Origin: UBA5018 sp947463165
Lineage (GTDB): Bacteria > Cyanobacteriota > Cyanobacteriia > PCC-6307 > Cyanobiaceae
Assembly (NCBI GenBank): GCA_943371245.1
Contig: CALRTY020000021.1
Location: forward strand, 1 to 64,000
Direction of reading: 5' to 3'
Length of the DNA stretch: 64,000 nt
The translations under genes and the position numbers were made by a program. Of the stretch, positions 52,479 through 61,612 are shown in pieces. Within the stretch, counting starts at the first letter, position 1; the number at the start of each line of letters is the position of its first letter. The notes beneath the pieces are model-generated. The model made no database searches. It was not told where the DNA came from and was given only the letters and a program-made list of their open reading frames with translations.

Positions 52479-53021
52479 ATGAACCCCAGACGCCTGAGGC
52501 AGTTGGCCGATGGGCTCACCTTGATCCGGGCTGTGATCGCCCTGCCGCTGCTGCTGGCCCTCAGCGCCCAGCAGCAGGAAATCGCCTGGCTGTTGTTGCT
52601 GGGCGGCAGCCTCAGCGACTGGCTGGATGGCTCCTTGGCCCGCCGGGCCGGCGGCGGCTCGGTATGGGGTGCCCGCCTCGATCCACTCACCGACAAAATC
52701 CTGGTGAGCGCTCCCCTGCTCTGGCTGGCCCAGCAACAGATCCTGCCCCTATGGGCGGTATGGCTGCTGCTGGCCCGGGAGCTGCTTATTTCCGGTTGGC
52801 GGGCCGGCCAGGCCAGCGGCGGGCCGGCATCCAGCAGCGGCAAGGCCAAGACGGTGCTCCAATGCCTCAGCCTGTTGCTGCTGCTCTGGCCTGCTTCCTG
52901 GCCAGTCAGCGCTTTTTTGCAACGGCTGGGCTGGTGGCTGTTCTGGCCGTCGCTGGCCCTGGCCCTGAGCTCGGCTATCCACTACCTGGCCGCTGGCATG
53001 GGCCCTGCCAAGAGTGAATAG
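52479..53021 (+). CDS. pgsA: CDP-alcohol phosphatidyltransferase (PgsA-like)
   Basis: The 180-residue membrane enzyme has the family signature D-x2-D-G-x2-A-R-x8-G-x3-D-x3-D in SDWLDGSLARR and GARLDPLTDK. About five or six helices follow. It most likely makes phosphatidylglycerophosphate from CDP-diacylglycerol and glycerol-3-phosphate, leading to phosphatidylglycerol, which is essential for photosystems. A second family member with another alcohol substrate cannot be excluded. Confidence 0.85.
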   Translation: MNPRRLRQLADGLTLIRAVIALPLLLALSAQQQEIAWLLLLGGSLSDWLDGSLARRAGGGSVWGARLDPLTDKILVSAPLLWLAQQQILPLWAVWLLLARELLISGWRAGQASGGPASSSGKAKTVLQCLSLLLLLWPASWPVSAFLQRLGWWLFWPSLALALSSAIHYLAAGMGPAKSE

Positions 53022-53104
53022 CCACTAAAGTTTATATTTCCAGTAAAAGATATTGTTAATATGGATCTATCCAGGTTGATGGGGATCTGTGCAGCGGTTA
53101 GGCG

Positions 53105-54022
53105 TTAGGCCAGCAGTGCCTCATCACCACTGAAATCTGGGTTGGTGGGGTGCTGGGCGTAGTCGTTGGTGTAGCTGTCGGCCAGGCCGGTTTCCAGGTT
53201 GTCGAACCGGGGTTGCAGCGCCAGCTCGCGCCTTACCCGGGAGGTGTCGGTGAGGAAATGGGCCAGGCGCAGCGGAAAAGCTTTGCGGGCTTTTTTGTCT
53301 AGACCGGCGGGATCAAAGCTGCGGATCTCCACGGCGGCTGGATCGCGGCCACAGGCCCTGGCGGCAGCCGCCACCAGCCCCCGGAAGCTGATGCCCTGCA
53401 GCCCCGTGCAGTTGTAGATGCGATTGGTAGCGGCATCCACCTCGATGCAGCGTGCCATCGCCGCCGCTAGATCCTCCACGTGGCCCAGCTGGGTGATCGT
53501 GCTGCCATCGCCGGGCAGGGGCACCGGACGGCCGTGCACGATCCGATCAAAGAACCAGCTCTCCACGGGGTTGTAATTTCCGGGCCCATAGATGTAGGTG
53601 GGCCGAAAGCTGGTGAAGGGGATGCCCTGCTGGCGCAACCAGGCTTCTGTGTGCAGCTTGCCGGCGTGGCGGCTCTGGGGGTCGGTGGGGCTGTCTTCGT
53701 GGAGGGGCCAGAGCTCACTGTCGGCATAAACCCCAGCTGAACTCACATAGACAAAGCGATGGCTGGGGGCGCCGGTGCAGGCGATCACGGCGCTGGAATC
53801 CTCCAGGCTGCGACCAGAACTGTCGACGATCACATCAAAACGGCGCCCCTGCAGCTGGGCCAAGGCAGCCGGATCGGTGCGATCCCCCACCAGGTGCTCC
53901 AGCCCGGCCGGCACCGCCTGGCGGCCCCTAGTGAACAGGGTGAGGCGATGGCCGCTGGCCTGCAGCTGCGCCACCAAAGGCTTGCCCACAAAGCGCGTGC
54001 CGCCCATCACGAGAATGTCCAT
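53105..54022 (-). CDS. NAD-dependent epimerase/dehydratase (SDR, CSP41-like)
   Basis: The 305-residue extended short-chain dehydrogenase begins with the NAD(P) motif MDILVMGGTRFVGKPLVAQL. It has FVYVSSAGVYADSELWPL and the sequence FTSFRPTYIYGPGNYNP, in which the usual YxxxK is not intact; this is common in the CSP41-like RNA-binding branch found in cyanobacteria and chloroplasts. Function may be RNA-related rather than sugar epimerisation. Confidence 0.82.
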   Translation of the reverse strand: MDILVMGGTRFVGKPLVAQLQASGHRLTLFTRGRQAVPAGLEHLVGDRTDPAALAQLQGRRFDVIVDSSGRSLEDSSAVIACTGAPSHRFVYVSSAGVYADSELWPLHEDSPTDPQSRHAGKLHTEAWLRQQGIPFTSFRPTYIYGPGNYNPVESWFFDRIVHGRPVPLPGDGSTITQLGHVEDLAAAMARCIEVDAATNRIYNCTGLQGISFRGLVAAAARACGRDPAAVEIRSFDPAGLDKKARKAFPLRLAHFLTDTSRVRRELALQPRFDNLETGLADSYTNDYAQHPTNPDFSGDEALLA

Positions 54023-54257
54023 CCCTGTAGCGGCTCAGCGGCCGACCAAACTTGGCGCCATTAAACAGGGGCCAGGGCACCTCCATAGCCAGGGGCAGCG
54101 GCCAGGCAGGAGCAGGGAGGAGCTCTGCTGCTTTTCCATTGCGGGCACCGCTGAGAGCAACGCCGAACTGGTGCAGCTTGTACATCTGCCCCCGAAACTC
54201 AACCTTGATTACTGGGGATGCGGGTTCTGCATACATCCAGCTGCCCGGCAGCCGCCA

Positions 54258-56564
54258 TCACCCCCGCCGCAGGCGATTGGGGAAGGGCGCTCGCGGCGGC
54301 GGTTCCTCCTCCTGGCGTTGGCGGCTTACTGGCCAGCCGACCTCGGCAATGCCCGCACCCCCGCTGGCTGTGGCTCCCTGGGCGGACTCCCCATGGGCCG
54401 CGAGCATGGCCCGGCAGCGGCTCACCAGCTCCTGCCGCAGTGCTGTCGGGGCTTCGATCCTGATCCCCTCGCCAAAGCCATAGAGCCAAGTGCGTAGATC
54501 GATGTCTGCGGCGAGGGTCCAGCTGGGGAGATCCAGCTCCAGGGGGTAGGGATGGCTGTCGGTGGGGGCGTTGGGCTCCAGCAGGTGGGGCGCAGCGGGG
54601 TGATGCCACCAAGAATCACCTGGTAGGGGCCTGGAGAAGCGCACCTGCTCGCGGGGATAGCGGCCCATCCCTTCCCGCAGGAACGCGAAGGCCCAGGGGG
54701 TGGCCGAGAAGCGCAGGGTTTGCAGCACGCCTGCGCGGGCGCGGGGAGAGGAACTGGCCAGGGCCAACTGGGCCTTGATGTCGTCGCCGAAATGAATGCC
54801 GCCGCTGTGGTGCAGCAACCGCTCCAGCCGCTGCAGGGCGGCGTGCTGCCGTTCGGGGCTGCGGCGCAGGCCATCGCTCGGGCCGCTATGCAGCGAGCCG
54901 CTGCGGGGTGAAGTGTTCTGGAGGGCGAGGCGATCAAGCCGTTCGCAGCGGATCAGGCCGTGTTCCTGGCCGATCACGTCTTCCTCGACGCAGAGATACC
55001 AGCCCACGTGGTGAAAGATCAGCTGCAGCGGCCACACCCGCCATTCACCCGAGCCATCGCCGATGGTGGTGCCGCCGTGGCTGCCTGCAGAGGAAAAGCG
55101 CTTGAGCAGCACCCGGCGCCGCTGGGCGATGGCCCGCTCGATCGCCTCGGCGCCCCGGGGTGCCGCCAGCGACTCGCGCCGCACCAGGGCGGTGTCGACC
55201 ACCCCGTGGCGGGCATAGAGCCGCAGGGGCGGGGCGGGCTGATCGAGGCCGGCCCAGGCCAGGCGCTGCTCCAGTTCTACGAGTAAGGGCTGGGCGGAGG
55301 GATCGGCGAGGCGGCCGGCGGCCTGCTGCACCAGGGCCTGGATCTCCCGCAGCCGCGGCGCCGACAGCACGGCGGTGCCGAGGGAGTAGCCGTGGCGCAC
55401 GTTGTCGTTGGCGGCGCGGAAGCCGTAGGGGGTGAGCAGCTTCTCCAGGTCCTTGCGCAGGGTGGCGGTTTCACCGGGCAGGTAACCGCCGGGGATGGAG
55501 GCGGTGGCGGCGATCAGCTGCTCATGAAGTGTGAGGCTGCTGCCCGGATCGCGATCAAAGGGCTGGTGGAGCAGGTGGCGCAGCAGGGTCATCACCCGCT
55601 GGAACACCGGCCCATCGCCCATCGGCGGGTGGCCTCCCTGAACGCCGCCGCTGGGAGGCGCCTCCGGCAACCTGATCTCCGCCAACCGGATCGGCGCCAA
55701 GCTGTCTCCCCCAAAGCAGAAGCCATTGGCCTCCAGCCAGTTCAGATCGCCACGGATCGCCCCCGCATCGCCGTAGCACTCCCCATGCAGCCGCACGAGG
55801 AATGCCGCCGCCCGCTCCGCCAGATCGCCAGACGGCAAGGGCGAGACGATCGCCTCCAACTGCTCGCAAGTGATTGGATCGGCGGCGTCGAGCTCCGGGT
55901 AACGGCTGAGCAGGCGAATCAGAAACAGCAGCCGCTCCAGATCGAGCAGGCGCGAGTAGCCATGCAGCTGCCAGTGGGTCTCGCGGGCCCGGGCGCTGCG
56001 GATGCGCCGCTCCAGTGCCGCCAGCTCAGCGGTCAGCAACGGCTCCAGGTGGTCGTGATGGCTGGGCACCACAGCGCAGAGCGCCGCAAAGCCCTCCGCC
56101 CGGCTCGGCCCCACATGCGGATCCGCCAGGGCGGCGGCCATCTCCTGGATCACGGCCTCGGGCACCCGACGCTCGCGCCGGCGGTTCCACTCCAGGCAGG
56201 TGGGTAAGGAGGTGTAGAGCCACCAGCCGATCCACTCCACCGGCGCCGGCAGCAGCAGGGCCTGGGTGATGGCCAGGCGCCAGGGGCGGCGGGCATGGGT
56301 GGCATCGATGATCACCGGAATTCCGGCCGCCACGGCCTCGATCAGCCGCTGCTGCAGCCGCTGTTGGATGTCGATCCAGGGGCCCTGCACGGCAGCATCG
56401 CCAAACACCTCGGCGCGGATCGCATCGGTGGAGAGCAGCAGGGCCGGCGGTTCACCGGGGGCGGTGAGCAGGGGCGCCAGGGTTCTGGCCAGGGTGGTCT
56501 TACCGCTGGCGGGCGGGCCGATCAGCAGATGGCAGCGCAGCGGCGCCGCGGTGGCGGAGGGCAA
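54258..56564 (-). CDS. P-loop kinase fused to WYL-domain regulator
   Basis: The 768-residue product starts from a TTG (no ATG in frame upstream). The N-terminal 170 residues form a P-loop kinase-like domain: Walker A LLIGPPASGKTTLA, Asp-containing LLLSTDAIRAEVFGD and VIIDATHARRPWR, resembling polynucleotide or zeta-toxin-type kinases. The remainder contains helical regions and a WYL domain (LIFHHVGWYLCVEEDVIGQE, about 530-550) and a further C-terminal domain. WYL proteins sense nucleotides or nucleic acids and regulate defence operons. It sits at the left edge of the defence island, divergent from the LysR-like gene. Confidence 0.75.
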   Translation of the reverse strand: MPSATAAPLRCHLLIGPPASGKTTLARTLAPLLTAPGEPPALLLSTDAIRAEVFGDAAVQGPWIDIQQRLQQRLIEAVAAGIPVIIDATHARRPWRLAITQALLLPAPVEWIGWWLYTSLPTCLEWNRRRERRVPEAVIQEMAAALADPHVGPSRAEGFAALCAVVPSHHDHLEPLLTAELAALERRIRSARARETHWQLHGYSRLLDLERLLFLIRLLSRYPELDAADPITCEQLEAIVSPLPSGDLAERAAAFLVRLHGECYGDAGAIRGDLNWLEANGFCFGGDSLAPIRLAEIRLPEAPPSGGVQGGHPPMGDGPVFQRVMTLLRHLLHQPFDRDPGSSLTLHEQLIAATASIPGGYLPGETATLRKDLEKLLTPYGFRAANDNVRHGYSLGTAVLSAPRLREIQALVQQAAGRLADPSAQPLLVELEQRLAWAGLDQPAPPLRLYARHGVVDTALVRRESLAAPRGAEAIERAIAQRRRVLLKRFSSAGSHGGTTIGDGSGEWRVWPLQLIFHHVGWYLCVEEDVIGQEHGLIRCERLDRLALQNTSPRSGSLHSGPSDGLRRSPERQHAALQRLERLLHHSGGIHFGDDIKAQLALASSSPRARAGVLQTLRFSATPWAFAFLREGMGRYPREQVRFSRPLPGDSWWHHPAAPHLLEPNAPTDSHPYPLELDLPSWTLAADIDLRTWLYGFGEGIRIEAPTALRQELVSRCRAMLAAHGESAQGATASGGAGIAEVGWPVSRQRQEEEPPPRAPFPNRLRRG

Positions 56565-56664
56565 GCGGGATCGGCGGTGGGATGCCTGAAGTCTTTCGCA
56601 CGTGAACTGTATAGATCAGGGCAGGGCTTGTTGACGCTGGGCCCCTACGGATCAACAGCCTTCT
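56565..56664. promoter_or_regulatory. Divergent promoter region between WYL and LysR-like genes
   Basis: Only 100 bp separate the two starts, so both promoters must lie here. A minus-strand TATACA at 56613-56608 could be a -10 box for the WYL gene; a matching -35 is not clear. LysR-type regulators usually bind such divergent regions. Confidence 0.35.
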
Positions 56665-57615
56665 ATGGCCTACTCCAGCACCGTTCAAGATTGCCTGCCG
56701 TCAAGGCGACGCCCTGGCCCCGTCTACGCCCCGCCGCAGCCCCTCGAGCATCTGCATGTGCTCGATCTGCTGGAGCTCACCGGATCGCAGACCAAGGCAG
56801 CCCGCGCCTTGGCGATGCACCAGAGCACCGTCTGCCGCAGCGCCGCCCTGATGGGCGAGCAGTTCCGGCTGCAGCCAAGGCGTGGGGCCAGCGTTCTGCG
56901 GTATGGCAGCAATGAGAGCCTGCGGCTGCTGCGGCTGGCCTACCGGGCCCACCGGTTGATGGATGGCCTGCTGCGGGTCGCCACCGACCCCTTGCATCAG
57001 CCGCTGCTGGCGGGGATGGTGAGCGTGCAACCGGTGCCGCCGCGCTTCCGGTGTTCGCGGCAGTGGGCGCTGCTGCTGAAGCAGGCCTTGCTAGATGGGG
57101 CGATCGTGTCGTCGTGGTGCCATCCACGGGTTTTGGCCGGCGAGTGCCTCCCTATTTGGAACGGTGTAATCACGGTGCCGCTGGGGGCGTTGCCGCTGCA
57201 GCTGGTGAGCCACCCGCCCGCCACGGCAGGGGCGAGCGCACCCCGCAGGGTGCTGCTGCCCAGCCGCAGCGTCACACCGCTGCTGCACGAGGTGATGGCC
57301 TGCCATGGCTTCCAGGTGGAGCAGCAGCCGAACAGCAGCCAGGACCTGCCCTCCTGGCTGAAGCGCATGGGCGATCGCCAGCTGGCGATGCCGCTCTGCC
57401 CGGGGCTGGTGGATCCAGGCTGGATCCAGGCCCAGAGCCTGGTGCCCCATCCCGAGCAACCCCATCTGATGGAGCAGCTGTGGCTGCTGCTGCCGCAGGG
57501 GCAGGTGGGCAGCAGCCGCGAGGCCCGGCATCTGATCCGCACCTTGCAGCAGCGGGTGGAGCAGGCGGGGGAGGCGCGGCTCGTCGAAACCGAGCTGGCT
57601 GAGGAGGAACAGTGA
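56665..57615 (+). CDS. LysR-like transcriptional regulator
   Basis: The 316-residue protein has an N-terminal LysR-type helix-turn-helix (HVLDLLELTGSQTKAARALA and HQSTVCRSAALMGEQF, about 31-67) and a C-terminal region of about 220 residues with the size of a LysR effector domain but weak sequence similarity. It lies 205 bp before drmD on the same strand and could control the island. The spacer up to 57820 has no other supported gene. Confidence 0.75.
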   Translation: MAYSSTVQDCLPSRRRPGPVYAPPQPLEHLHVLDLLELTGSQTKAARALAMHQSTVCRSAALMGEQFRLQPRRGASVLRYGSNESLRLLRLAYRAHRLMDGLLRVATDPLHQPLLAGMVSVQPVPPRFRCSRQWALLLKQALLDGAIVSSWCHPRVLAGECLPIWNGVITVPLGALPLQLVSHPPATAGASAPRRVLLPSRSVTPLLHEVMACHGFQVEQQPNSSQDLPSWLKRMGDRQLAMPLCPGLVDPGWIQAQSLVPHPEQPHLMEQLWLLLPQGQVGSSREARHLIRTLQQRVEQAGEARLVETELAEEEQ

Positions 57616-57820
57616 TGAGCTTCTCAGCACCCGCCCTGCCTTCCGCTGCTCAATCCGATGTGGATAGCGGGAGCGTCGAAATTATGCGCCCTGTGCATAG
57701 TTCCAAGGCCAAGGGATCAAGGTGTTGTTGTGGTGCTGCAATCCGGCTTCTATTGGGTGCAGACTGGCGTCAGAGCCATCAGCCCTTGATGCCTGTGCTG
57801 ACCCGACAGGCGCCGTAAAG

Positions 57821-60800
57821 ATGAACACCGCGATAGCCGAGGCCACCCCCATTCCCAGCGCCGGCTGCGTGGTCTACTGCCGTAGCCACCGCTGGCTGGT
57901 GGAAGAGGTGGAGCCCGCCGAGCACCCTGAGGGCGACATGGTGGTGCGGATGGCCTGCCTCGACGACGACGCCAACGGCCAACGGCTGGAGGTGTTCTGG
58001 CAGCGGGAGGTGGATGCCCAGGTGCTGGGCGAAACCACTTGGGACACGGTGGGCCAGCGGGGCTTCGACGACCCTCAGGTGTTCGGCAGCTACCTGAACA
58101 CCCTGCGCTGGAACTGCGTGACCAGCACCGATCCGGGGCTGTTTCAGGCGCCGCTGCGGGCCGGGATCGATGTGAAGCCCTACCAGCTCGAACCGTTGCG
58201 CAAGGCGCTGCGCATGCCGCGGGTGAGCCTGTTCATCGCCGATGACGTGGGCCTGGGCAAGACGATCGAGGCAGGCTTGATCATGCGAGAGCTACTGCTG
58301 CGCCAGAAGGTGCACCGGGTGGTGGTGGTGGCGCCGCCGTCGGTGGTGCTGCAGTGGAAGGGGGAAATGGAGAGCCGCTTCGGGCTGAGCTTTGCGGTGA
58401 TGGACCGGCAATACATCACCGAGATGCGGCGGCAGCGGGGCTGGGGCATCAACCCCTGGGCCACCCACACCCGCTTCATCATCAGCCAGGCGCTGGTGCG
58501 CGATGAGGCCTATGCCGGCCCCCTGCGCGACTGGCTCGGCGATGAGGGCAAGCAGGCGTTGCTGATCCTTGATGAGGCCCACAACGCCGCTCCGGCCAGC
58601 GGCTCGAAGTTCGCGATCGATTCCAAGCTCACCCGGGCGATCCGTGATCAGGCGCGGCGCTTCGAGCACAAGCTGTTTCTCTCGGCCACGCCCCACAACG
58701 GCCACAGCAACAGCTTCTCGGCCCTGCTGGAGATCCTCGATCCCACCCGCTTCTGCCGCGGCGTGGCGGTTCGCAAGCAAGACCTGGAGGACGTGATGGT
58801 GCGGCGGCTCAAGGAAGACCTGCGCCAGATCGGCGTGGAGCTGCCCGAGCGATTGGTGGTGCCAGAGGTGATCGATGGCCTACCGCCGGATACCCCGGAG
58901 ATCAAGCTGGCCGAGCTGCTCAGCCGCTATCGGGAACTGCGCAACCAGCGGCTGGTGAGCGCCGGCAAGCGCGAGCGCGCCGCTGAAAACCTGGTGATCT
59001 CCAACCTGCAGAAGCGCCTGCTCAGCTCGATCGCGGCCTTCGATCGCACCTTGCGGGTGCATATGAACACCCTGGAAAAACGAACCGCCAAGGCCGGCAA
59101 ACAGCGGCAGGTGCGGCTCGAAGCTCTCGATCTGCTGCAGGGCTCCATCGATGGCGACGACGATCGCGCCGAAGGAAATGAGGAGGAGCTGCTGCAGGAG
59201 GCCGATGCCCAGCACGAGGCGGCGGTGCGCTCGGCGCTGGAAGCCAGCGAGGAGGAATGGAAGCTGCTCCGCCAGATGCAGACGATCGCCGAAGCGGCCC
59301 GCTACGAGGCCGACAGCCGAGTGCAGCGCCTGGAGCAGCTGATCCGCCAGCACCTCTGCCCTCAACTGGGGCAGCCAGGTGCGGAATGGGCCGGCGAGCG
59401 CCTGCTGATCTTCACCGAATACGCCGACACCAAGGACTGGCTGGAGCGGCGCGTGCGCGAATTGATCGCGGAGAGCGACCAGGCCCAGGCCCGCATCGCC
59501 ACCTTCCATGGCGGCATCGGGGATGAAAAGCGCGAGGCGATCAAGCGCAGCTTCAACAGCCCGCCCGATGCCGATCCCCTGCGAATCCTGATAGCCACCG
59601 ATGCGGCGCGGGAAGGTGTGAACCTTCAGAACCACTGCAAACGCCTGGTGCACTTCGATGTGCCCTGGAATCCGGGCCGGATGGAGCAGCGCAACGGCCG
59701 CATCGACCGCACCCTGCAGCGCGCCCCGCAGGTGTTCTGCCACTACTTCGTGCTGCCCCAGCGCCCGGAAGACACCGTGCTCGACACGGTGGTGCGCAAG
59801 ACCGACCAGATCCGCAGAGAGCTGGGCTGTCTGCCGCCGGTGGTGATCCGCAAGCTCAACGACCTGCTGGCCAAGGGCATCAACCCCACGGCGCTGGCGC
59901 GAACCATCGCTGAGATCAAGGGCCTGGATCAGGAGGAAGACCTGCGGCTCACCCGGGCGCTGCTCGATGAAGAGCTGGAGGGCAGCCGCGAACGCAAAGG
60001 GGATCTTCAGAAGCAGGTGAGCACGTTGGAGGGGTATCTGAGTCGTTCCACCAAGTGGTTGAACTTCAGCCGCGCCCAGTTTCGCCATGCCCTCAACACC
60101 AGCCTGCGGCTCAGCGGAGAGCGCAACGGCAACCAGAAGCTGGCGCTGATCCCCCGCGATCCCGTCCAGGCGGTCGCAGATCCCGATCGGGCCATCTGGG
60201 AGTTCCCCAGCGCCGACCGGTTGCCGGATGGCGAAGCCGCCTGGGGCGATGTGCTCGATGCGCTCAGGCCACCGCGGCAGCCAGGCCAAAAGCTGTGGCA
60301 GTGGCGCCAGGAGACGCAGCTGCAGCCGGTGGTGTTTCAGGATCCGCAGGAGGTGAACGCCGATCGGGTGCACCTGCACCTGGAGCACCCGCTGGTGATG
60401 CGGCTGCTCAACCGCTTCCTGATGCGTGGGTTCCAGAGCGATCTGCTCAGCCGCGCCGCGGTGTTGGGCACGGCCGACGACACCGCCAAGCTGATCGTGC
60501 TGGCCCGGCTGAGCCTCTACGGCCACGGCGCCGCGCGGCTGCACGATGAAGTGCTGGCCGTGGTGGCGGAGTGGGATCCGGCGGATCCAAACCGCCGTCT
60601 GCGCAAGCTCAGCGTGGAGAAGAGCGATCGGGCGATGAAGGAGTTGAAAGAATCCCTCCAGTTGCAGCTAGAAGCACCGGAATCGGCGACGGCTGCGTTG
60701 CAAGCGCACCTGAGCGCTGATGTGGGTCAGCTGCGCGAAGCCCTCGATCGGGTGGTGGATGAGCGCCGTCAAGACGCCGCCTTGAAGCTGGCCAAACGGG

Positions 60801-61114
60801 CCGACGATGAGGTGGCCCGGTTTGTGCGGGTGCTGGAGGAGCAACGCAAACGCATCCTCAGCACCCGCAGCCGCACCAACGAAAACCTCGATCAGCTGCT
60901 GCTGGATCTGGGCGGGATCAAGGAGGAACGCCGCCAGCTGGAAGACAACCGCAAGTACTGGGAGGAGCGATTGCAAACCATCGACAGTGATCTGGAGCGG
61001 GAGCCCGAGCGCATCCGCCGCACCTTCGAGCTGCAGACCCACCGGGTGGAGCCAGCCGGTGCCATCTACCTCTGGCCCCAGGGGGCATTGCCCCAGGAGG
61101 TGCCGGCAAGATGA
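57821..61114 (+). CDS. drmD: DISARM SNF2-like helicase DrmD
   Basis: The ATG at 57821 gives 1097 residues, the usual DrmD size. The N-terminal region (SAGCVVYCRSHRWLVEEVEP, then LRWNCVTSTDPGLFQAPLRA) matches DrmD rather than RapA. Helicase motifs: DDVGLGKTIEAGLI (Walker A, about 143-156), LILDEAHNA (Walker B, about 249), FLSATPHNGHSNSFSAL, IATDAAREGVNLQ (about 592) and QRNGRIDR (about 622, arginine finger). A coiled-coil C-terminus follows. DISARM uses DrmD in class 1 systems to restrict phage DNA with DrmA, DrmB and a methyltransferase. The stop overlaps the next start as ATGA. Confidence 0.87.
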   Translation: MNTAIAEATPIPSAGCVVYCRSHRWLVEEVEPAEHPEGDMVVRMACLDDDANGQRLEVFWQREVDAQVLGETTWDTVGQRGFDDPQVFGSYLNTLRWNCVTSTDPGLFQAPLRAGIDVKPYQLEPLRKALRMPRVSLFIADDVGLGKTIEAGLIMRELLLRQKVHRVVVVAPPSVVLQWKGEMESRFGLSFAVMDRQYITEMRRQRGWGINPWATHTRFIISQALVRDEAYAGPLRDWLGDEGKQALLILDEAHNAAPASGSKFAIDSKLTRAIRDQARRFEHKLFLSATPHNGHSNSFSALLEILDPTRFCRGVAVRKQDLEDVMVRRLKEDLRQIGVELPERLVVPEVIDGLPPDTPEIKLAELLSRYRELRNQRLVSAGKRERAAENLVISNLQKRLLSSIAAFDRTLRVHMNTLEKRTAKAGKQRQVRLEALDLLQGSIDGDDDRAEGNEEELLQEADAQHEAAVRSALEASEEEWKLLRQMQTIAEAARYEADSRVQRLEQLIRQHLCPQLGQPGAEWAGERLLIFTEYADTKDWLERRVRELIAESDQAQARIATFHGGIGDEKREAIKRSFNSPPDADPLRILIATDAAREGVNLQNHCKRLVHFDVPWNPGRMEQRNGRIDRTLQRAPQVFCHYFVLPQRPEDTVLDTVVRKTDQIRRELGCLPPVVIRKLNDLLAKGINPTALARTIAEIKGLDQEEDLRLTRALLDEELEGSRERKGDLQKQVSTLEGYLSRSTKWLNFSRAQFRHALNTSLRLSGERNGNQKLALIPRDPVQAVADPDRAIWEFPSADRLPDGEAAWGDVLDALRPPRQPGQKLWQWRQETQLQPVVFQDPQEVNADRVHLHLEHPLVMRLLNRFLMRGFQSDLLSRAAVLGTADDTAKLIVLARLSLYGHGAARLHDEVLAVVAEWDPADPNRRLRKLSVEKSDRAMKELKESLQLQLEAPESATAALQAHLSADVGQLREALDRVVDERRQDAALKLAKRADDEVARFVRVLEEQRKRILSTRSRTNENLDQLLLDLGGIKEERRQLEDNRKYWEERLQTIDSDLEREPERIRRTFELQTHRVEPAGAIYLWPQGALPQEVPAR

Positions 61115-61266
61115 CAGTCATGACCCTCCCCCCTCCGGCGAGTCGGGCGCCCCTGGTGACCAGTGAGGCCCTGCAGGACTTCGCCCAGCGCTTGGTGCAG
61201 CGCTACGCCTGGGGGGATCCCTTCATCCGCGATGCCATGGATCATGGCGAGGTGCTCCATGGCTGA
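61111..61266 (+). pseudogene. Internally deleted nucleotidyltransferase relic, 51 codons
   Basis: The frame starts within the drmD stop (ATGA) and ends GGC TGA. Residues 16-30 (VTSEALQDFAQRLVQ) match the N-terminal VTREGIEAFTRQLVE of the next gene's product. The final 21 residues (RYAWGDPFIRDAMDHGEVLHG) match that product's C-terminus (RYRWGDPIIREALDHGEVLYG). The whole catalytic core between them is missing. It could still be translated because it is coupled to drmD. Confidence 0.7.
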
Positions 61267-61612
61267 CTCAGATGTCTTGCCTGAAGGCCTGCGAAGCACG
61301 CGCATCGTCACGCGTGAGGGCATTGAGGCATTCACCAGGCAGTTGGTGGAGAAGTTTGCCCCCGAGAAGGTGATCCTGTTCGGGTCCCAGGCCCGAGGGG
61401 ATTCCCGAGTGGAGTCCGACGCGGACTTCTTGGTCGTGATGCCCTATGACGGTAGGCCATTTGCCAAGAGCCGCGAAATCCGCAGAGCCTGCAGGCCCGG
61501 TTTTAAAGTGGATCTCTTGATCTGGCGCCCAGAGGATGTCGAATCGCGTTACCGCTGGGGCGATCCGATCATTCGCGAGGCATTAGACCACGGGGAGGTG
61601 CTCTATGGCTGA
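61259..61612 (+). CDS. MNT-domain nucleotidyltransferase (antitoxin type)
   Basis: The ATG at 61259 gives 117 residues; the frame is open a little further upstream. The motif GSQARGDSRVESDADFLVVM (about 39-58) is the Gx(S)x(10)DxD catalytic core of minimal nucleotidyltransferases. The third acid is in FKVDLLIW. Such proteins pair with HEPN partners as toxin-antitoxin modules, where the MNT member adenylylates the HEPN toxin. Its start overlaps the relic's end and its stop overlaps the HEPN start by 8 bp. Confidence 0.85.
   Translation: MADSDVLPEGLRSTRIVTREGIEAFTRQLVEKFAPEKVILFGSQARGDSRVESDADFLVVMPYDGRPFAKSREIRRACRPGFKVDLLIWRPEDVESRYRWGDPIIREALDHGEVLYG

Noticed and set aside
53928..54236. 102-codon minus-strand frame beginning MYAEPASPVIKVEFRGQMYK
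   Set aside because: Its second half overlaps the epimerase gene out of frame. The first 30 residues look protein-like, so a short or frameshifted gene cannot be ruled out, but evidence is too thin.
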